Part shown: positions 29,384-33,701 of the stretch, in pieces
Layout of the letters: the number at the start of each line of letters is the position of its first letter
How positions within the stretch are numbered: the stretch's first letter is position 1
DNA from: a virus
DNA: 33,701 nt
Virus record (IMG/VR): IMGVR_UViG_3300042309_000364
Location: 1 to 33,701 of that record
Reading direction: 5' to 3' (one strand)
Notes under the pieces: generated by a model
What the model was told of the DNA's origin: nothing
The model's database searches: none
The model's input: the letters and a program-made list of their open reading frames with translations, nothing else
Made by a program: the position numbers and the translations under genes

Positions 29384-29738
29384 TAAACGGATTGACCAAT
29401 TAGCGGCAACGATACCAGTATTATCGGACTTGTTGGCTATTTACGATGTAAGTAATATCGGTACTAAAAAGATTACTATTGCTCAATTAGTTGCTTTAAT
29501 TAATTCAAGTAGCATTACTACTATTTGGGTAGCCGCTACAGATAGCAATGTTATAAGTGATGCAAGATTAGTTGGTAGGATAGTTTCTTTGGTTTTAGTA
29601 GGCGGCATAGGTTCGGGGCAAATTATAACAAGTGGAACACCAACGGGTGATCAATTACTATTTGATACCGCAGCAGGAACTTTACAAAGAGAATATAGCT
29701 TTTCGGCGGGTGAAACAATAACAATTCAATACATATAA
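29373..29738 (+). CDS. small fibre-associated or structural protein (tentative)
   Basis: 121 residues: a helical start with repeats (MALDKRIDQLAATIPVLSDL), then a beta-rich part with Gly/Ser/Thr (ISDARLVGRIVSLVLVGG, LQREYSFSAGETITIQYI). It ends one base into the fibre gene (TAATG). The composition resembles small fibre or base-of-fibre proteins. No family recognised. Confidence 0.5.
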   Translation: MALDKRIDQLAATIPVLSDLLAIYDVSNIGTKKITIAQLVALINSSSITTIWVAATDSNVISDARLVGRIVSLVLVGGIGSGQIITSGTPTGDQLLFDTAAGTLQREYSFSAGETITIQYI

Positions 29739-32700
29739 TGAAACAACTATTAACATTTTTATTCCTTATTTCAAGTTTTGTTTCTTTTGGGCAATTTGCG
29801 CCAACTTCAGCCAAGACTAAGTTTGTAAACGGTATTGGGATTGGTAGTAAGGATACAAGCCAATTTACGGCGGCGGATACTATTGCCTTAACAATTGCAA
29901 GGGATAGCGTAATGTATTATAGATATAGGGGCTTTTGGCGACCTATTGCAACAGGCGGTAATTTAAGCGCATATAAGCTCATTAGCGACACTTTATTTGC
30001 GAATGGATATACTACAAGGGCAAGATTAAAACAAGGCTTAGATAGCCTTGCAGCTACCAAAGTGAATATAAGCGATACGGCTAGTATGTTAGCGCCTTAC
30101 TTTAGGGATAGCGATACAACGGGATTGTTAAACCAAGTAGTTAGAACATTTGGGGCGCAAACGGTATTTGGGATTAAAGCATTTGGAGATAGTATGAGGA
30201 TAGGCGCAGGCTTGTCCGTATTAAGAATACAAGCCGATGCAGGTATATCTCTAAGTCAGGAATTAAATATAAGAAAAAACACAAATAGCCTTAGTACTGA
30301 TTTTTTGAAAATAGGAACTTCAGTTGGGTCTGGAATATTGTATGGTAGCTATATAAAATCAACTAGCAATCATTTGTCGTTTACTGGCAACGATATGGTT
30401 TTAGGTGTAACAAATACATCTGGCAATAATGTTGATGCAATTTCAATTAGCAGCGCAGGTGTTACCAGTATAAACAGTTTATCAACTGCGGGTATTGTTA
30501 CAAATACAAGTGCAGGTGTATTAGGAACAACTTCAATAGTTCCAATAGCAAATGGAGGTACGGGGTCATCAACACAAAACTTTGTTGATTTAACTACAAG
30601 CCAAACCATAACGGGTCAAAAAACATTTAATGTATCTGGAAATTCTGGTAATGTTATAATCAATCATGGATCTGGTAGTGGAGTTGCTTTAAATATTACC
30701 AAAGGCGGCAATGGGGAAGGTTTAATAGTAAACAAAACAAGCGGGAGTGGCAATGCTGCAACGATTACAGGTACATTGGAAGCTACTACATTAGTAAAGA
30801 ACGGTGGCACTTCATCACAGTTTTTAAAAGCGGATGGAAGCGTTGATAACAATACTTATACTACTACATCACAAAATGCTTTGAAACTAAATATAAGCGA
30901 TACGGCGGCTATGCTATTGCCTTACACAAGGGTTCAAAGGTTTACCGATTCACTTACCAACGTACAAAGTAGGATTCAGACAAAACAAAACATTTTAACC
31001 TTAACAACCACAGGCACAAGTGGGGCGGCTACATTAGTAGGCTCTACTTTAAATATTCCGCAATACCAAAGCGTATTAACCAACCCTGTAACAGGTACAG
31101 GCACTACTAACTACCTACCTAAGTTTACAGGAAGTACAACGGTGGGGAATAGTGTATTACAAGAGGGAACTAATGCAATAGGATTAGGAGTAACACCGAG
31201 TGCGTGGAGTGGTAGACCTGCAATACAAATAGCAGATGATGCATACATTGTATCTAATAATGGCAATATATTTTTTGGCACTAACACTTATTTTAACGGT
31301 TCGGCAAGAACATATATATCAACTGGTGCTGCTGCAATGTACAGACAAGTTTCAGGTCAGCACAGATGGGAAACAGCCGTAAGTGGTACGGCTAATACAT
31401 CCATTAGCTTTACCCAAGCAATGACGTTGGCAGCTAATGGCAACTTACTTTTGGGCGGAACGGTAGACAACGGTGAGAGGTTGCAGGTGAGTGGAGCTAT
31501 AATAAGCACGACAGAAATAAGCGCAAGAAATGGTGATATTCAAATGGGTTTTGATGCTACATATTCTATACCATACATGGCTTTAGGATGGGGTGGCAGA
31601 GCAAATGCAAACAATAAAATTTACGCTTCAAGAGATGCTACTGATGGCATAATTATAAATGCTGCAACTGGCAGAGGAGTTCTTATTAATACTAATGGTG
31701 GTGCTACAACTGCCTTGACAATAGCATCTTCAGGCAATTTAGGATTAGGAGTTACACCGAGTGCTTGGCAGACATCATCATATAGAGTTATTCAATTACC
31801 TAATGGCGCATCAATACATAGCCAAACTGATGCACCTTTAATTGAAGTTGCTTCAAATATGTTTATTAATAGCGCATATAATTATACATATATTACAAAT
31901 GGATTTGCTACAAGATATAGACAAAATGCAGGAGAACACGTTTGGCTAACCGCCCCATCAGGCACAGCAGGTAACGCTATATCCTTCACCCAAGCTATGA
32001 CGTTAGATGCGAGTGGGAGATTGGGAGTGGGAACAACAAGCCCAAGTGAAAGATTACAAGTTGATGGTAGCAATGTAATGATTAAATTAAATGCTGCAAC
32101 AGATACTTTTGCTCAATTAGGTTATTATGAAAATGGAACTTTAAAATGGAACGCATATAATAACTATGTAAATGATAATTACCAAATAGGGAATATCGCT
32201 GGAACTTATTTTGCTATAACCTCAACAGGTAACGTAGGTATAGGTACTACAAGTCCAAATACTACATTAGATGTAAGAGGTAAAGTTACTGCAGAAGCAA
32301 ATGACGCTTATTATAGAATTAGAAACGCATCAGCAGTAGATGTTGGTTATATTACTGATGCTGCAACTTGGGGCGATGGTGTAAGTACTGATTTTGCAAT
32401 AGGTGCATCTTCTACTAATTTACGTTTTTATACTAATAACAGTGTAACCGAACGTATGCGCATAACAAGTGGTGGCAACTTACTCTTAGGCACAACAACA
32501 GACAACGGTGCAAGGTTGCAGGTGAGTGGTAATGTGAACGCACGATTGTATATAGTAAATGAAGCATCTGCAAATAGAGGAGGGCTTTATCCTTATAATA
32601 CTGTTGCAGGTAGCGGAACAGATTACAGTGTTGGTATCTTTTCAGAAGGAGAAATATTTTTAGCAGCAGGGGGTTCTGCAACTAAAAGATTTACAATGTC

Positions 32701-33139
32701 TACCACAGGCGCAGCTACGTTTAGTAGTCTTGCAGGTACAGGAGATAGATTAGTACAAGCTAATTCATCGGGTGAGTTAAGTGCAACGCAAACTATTGCT
32801 AGTGGAACTTATACGCCTACGATTACGGATAATCTTAATACATCTAGTTATACCGTTCAACACGCAAGTTATACTAGAATTGGAAATATTTGCACTGTTT
32901 ACATGAGAGTTAGTTTTACGGCTTCTAGTTCTGTTTGCGGCATAAATGTTACAATCCCCGTTGGTAATAATTTTTCAAATAGCAATCAAGCCACAGGTAG
33001 TAACGGAAATGGGGCAAACGGATTAGTTATGTATAATTCAACAGCGAGTGCATCAACTAATCAAATATTTACATCAATGAGCGGAGCAACAGTAGGAAGT
33101 AACACTATATCATTTTCTTTTCAATATCAAGTACAATAA
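29738..33139 (+). CDS. tail fibre/receptor-binding protein with a signal peptide
   Basis: 1133 residues. The N-terminus MKQLLTFLFLISSFVSFGQF reads as a Sec signal peptide with cleavage near FGQ, unusual for a virion fibre. The body is Gly/Thr/Ser/Asn-rich, with repeated modules: SDTA.ML.PY (residues about 110 and 388), GLGVTPSAW (483, 668) and the G-x-GTTSP...L-V-G type (about 761, 832), plus LLL-G-T-DNG-RLQVSG (568, 913). The C-terminal ~110 residues (YTRIGNICTVYMRVSF ... SFSFQYQVQ) form a beta-sandwich-like tip domain, probably receptor-binding. No S74 chaperone is seen. Confidence 0.7.
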   Translation: MKQLLTFLFLISSFVSFGQFAPTSAKTKFVNGIGIGSKDTSQFTAADTIALTIARDSVMYYRYRGFWRPIATGGNLSAYKLISDTLFANGYTTRARLKQGLDSLAATKVNISDTASMLAPYFRDSDTTGLLNQVVRTFGAQTVFGIKAFGDSMRIGAGLSVLRIQADAGISLSQELNIRKNTNSLSTDFLKIGTSVGSGILYGSYIKSTSNHLSFTGNDMVLGVTNTSGNNVDAISISSAGVTSINSLSTAGIVTNTSAGVLGTTSIVPIANGGTGSSTQNFVDLTTSQTITGQKTFNVSGNSGNVIINHGSGSGVALNITKGGNGEGLIVNKTSGSGNAATITGTLEATTLVKNGGTSSQFLKADGSVDNNTYTTTSQNALKLNISDTAAMLLPYTRVQRFTDSLTNVQSRIQTKQNILTLTTTGTSGAATLVGSTLNIPQYQSVLTNPVTGTGTTNYLPKFTGSTTVGNSVLQEGTNAIGLGVTPSAWSGRPAIQIADDAYIVSNNGNIFFGTNTYFNGSARTYISTGAAAMYRQVSGQHRWETAVSGTANTSISFTQAMTLAANGNLLLGGTVDNGERLQVSGAIISTTEISARNGDIQMGFDATYSIPYMALGWGGRANANNKIYASRDATDGIIINAATGRGVLINTNGGATTALTIASSGNLGLGVTPSAWQTSSYRVIQLPNGASIHSQTDAPLIEVASNMFINSAYNYTYITNGFATRYRQNAGEHVWLTAPSGTAGNAISFTQAMTLDASGRLGVGTTSPSERLQVDGSNVMIKLNAATDTFAQLGYYENGTLKWNAYNNYVNDNYQIGNIAGTYFAITSTGNVGIGTTSPNTTLDVRGKVTAEANDAYYRIRNASAVDVGYITDAATWGDGVSTDFAIGASSTNLRFYTNNSVTERMRITSGGNLLLGTTTDNGARLQVSGNVNARLYIVNEASANRGGLYPYNTVAGSGTDYSVGIFSEGEIFLAAGGSATKRFTMSTTGAATFSSLAGTGDRLVQANSSGELSATQTIASGTYTPTITDNLNTSSYTVQHASYTRIGNICTVYMRVSFTASSSVCGINVTIPVGNNFSNSNQATGSNGNGANGLVMYNSTASASTNQIFTSMSGATVGSNTISFSFQYQVQ
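31439..31494 (+). repeat. fibre-internal direct repeat, copy 1 (copy 2 at 32474-32529)
   Basis: Two 56-bp stretches, 31439-31494 and 32474-32529, match at 47 of 56 positions and encode the NLLLG...DNG.RLQVSG module. A second pair, 31181-31207 and 31742-31768, matches at 25 of 27 and encodes the GLGVTPSAW module. Homologous recombination between these could add or remove fibre segments. Confidence 0.7.
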
Positions 33140-33159
33140 ATTAAACCCCGAACACAAAT

Positions 33160-33489
33160 ATGAAACAAGTACTATTAATCATCGGTTTAGCGTTCACCTT
33201 AAACGCATCAGCACAACAAGTCGACACCGTTGCAAACGCAATACAAGTAAAGCCTGTGCTTTACAATGCTTTGCTTAAAGATACGGTATACCAAGTTAGT
33301 TGGACAGTATTAGGCATCCCAAGACACGATACAAGCGGTGCAAATTCTTACGTTCAATTATTTGACCGTAAAGCAAAAAGCATAGGGCAAATGAACATTC
33401 AAATCCCAAATGCCATAATAACTTTATGGACAAGTGATAACATTATTGACGATTATATCTTAAAATACTTAGGTTTGCTAAAAAAATAA
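33160..33489 (+). CDS. secreted hypothetical protein
   Basis: 109 residues with a clear Sec signal peptide, MKQVLLIIGLAFTLNASAQQ, cleavage likely after ASA or AQ. The mature ~90 residues are beta-rich (LKDTVYQVSWTVLGI, SYVQLFDRKAKSIGQMNIQI). No Cys lipobox is seen, so it should be periplasmic. Its role next to the fibre gene is unknown: lysis helper, exclusion factor or fibre partner are all possible. Confidence 0.6.
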   Translation: MKQVLLIIGLAFTLNASAQQVDTVANAIQVKPVLYNALLKDTVYQVSWTVLGIPRHDTSGANSYVQLFDRKAKSIGQMNIQIPNAIITLWTSDNIIDDYILKYLGLLKK

Positions 33490-33490
33490 C

Positions 33491-33701
33491 ATGAAAAAAC
33501 TATTATTTATTGCCGCATTATTTGCCGCCACAACAACCAAAGCACAAAAGCAAGATTCTTTGGTGCTTCAAATTACTATTGATACTACTACTTTTAAAAA
33601 TGTAGTGGCATTAATTCAAGAAAACATCAACGGCAATACTACAACGGGTAAGCTATTGTTGCAAAGCATTTTAGCACCGCTTTACAATAACGCAAAGTTG
33701 G
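33491..33701 (+). CDS. secreted hypothetical protein, runs off the right end
   Basis: 70 residues are visible: signal peptide MKKLLFIAALFAATTTKAQK, then a polar part (DSLVLQITIDTTTFKNVVAL, IQENINGNTTTG...) ending in NNAKL at the window edge. It begins 1 bp after the previous stop. Joined to the left edge, the frame stops at 30-32, giving about 80 residues. No family is recognised. Confidence 0.6.
   Translation, partial: MKKLLFIAALFAATTTKAQKQDSLVLQITIDTTTFKNVVALIQENINGNTTTGKLLLQSILAPLYNNAKL

Noticed and set aside
1-33701. tRNA genes, CRISPR arrays, insertion sequences, integrase/attachment sites
   Set aside because: I looked for cloverleaf-like repeats, spaced direct repeats, DDE or tyrosine/serine recombinase motifs and terminal inverted repeats and saw none I could support.

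Overview
The window reads as the nearly complete, possibly complete and circularly permuted, genome of a tailed dsDNA phage (or prophage) of a Bacteroidota host. The reasons are: -7 boxes of the Bacteroidota type TAnnTTTG (TAACTTTG, TATATTTG); an AT-rich composition; a BT4734/VirE-N plus DUF3987 replication protein; an SSB-like protein ending DDQLPF; and Bacteroidota-style signal peptides ending ...FGQ or ...AQ. Both small and large terminase, portal, prohead protease, scaffold, HK97-type capsid, tape measure and tail-fibre genes are present. I recognise no integrase, tRNA, CRISPR array or endolysin. The gene that runs off the right end is in frame with a 10-codon remnant at the left end.

Layout. 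1-2898 (+): a small acidic protein, then a glycosyltransferase / FkbM methyltransferase / glycosyltransferase cassette with its own promoter and small downstream genes. 3006-4653 (-): a leftward block of small genes headed by a 58-aa helix-turn-helix protein. 4654-4758: divergent control region. 4759-8545 (+): early recombination and replication genes (RecT-like, SSB-like, HNH protein, C5-cytosine methyltransferase, PD-(D/E)XK nuclease), mixed with second copies of two genes from the leftward block. 8546-8678: a structured RNA with a predicted kissing loop. 8679-11005: replication primase/helicase-like gene and a strong terminator. 11018-11294: inverted arrays of a 9-bp repeat around an AT-rich core, a good origin candidate. 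11295-12264: sigma-like factor and small genes. 12224-14895: a second glycan-modification island. 14882-17211: terminase genes and a gene pair joined by a -1 frameshift site. 17319-22972: tail genes and tape measure. 23011-25812: protease, scaffold, capsid, probable tail tube. 25901-29738: portal and connector genes. 29738-end: a 1133-aa fibre with a signal peptide and two further secreted proteins.

How the parts may work together. A small HTH protein between divergent promoters probably sets the early switch. The rightward early genes replicate and modify the DNA, starting near 11.1 kb. The phage sigma-like factor encoded just past the origin may then switch on structural genes. Four structural transcription units (tail, protease, scaffold/capsid, portal) begin with the same start-linked motif CTATWTAnnnTATG. 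In three of them TTTGACC lies 24-25 bp upstream of the TA, which looks like a phage-specific late promoter making nearly leaderless mRNA. Seven sugar or methyl-transfer genes in two islands suggest heavy investment in glycan modification of the virion or the host surface.
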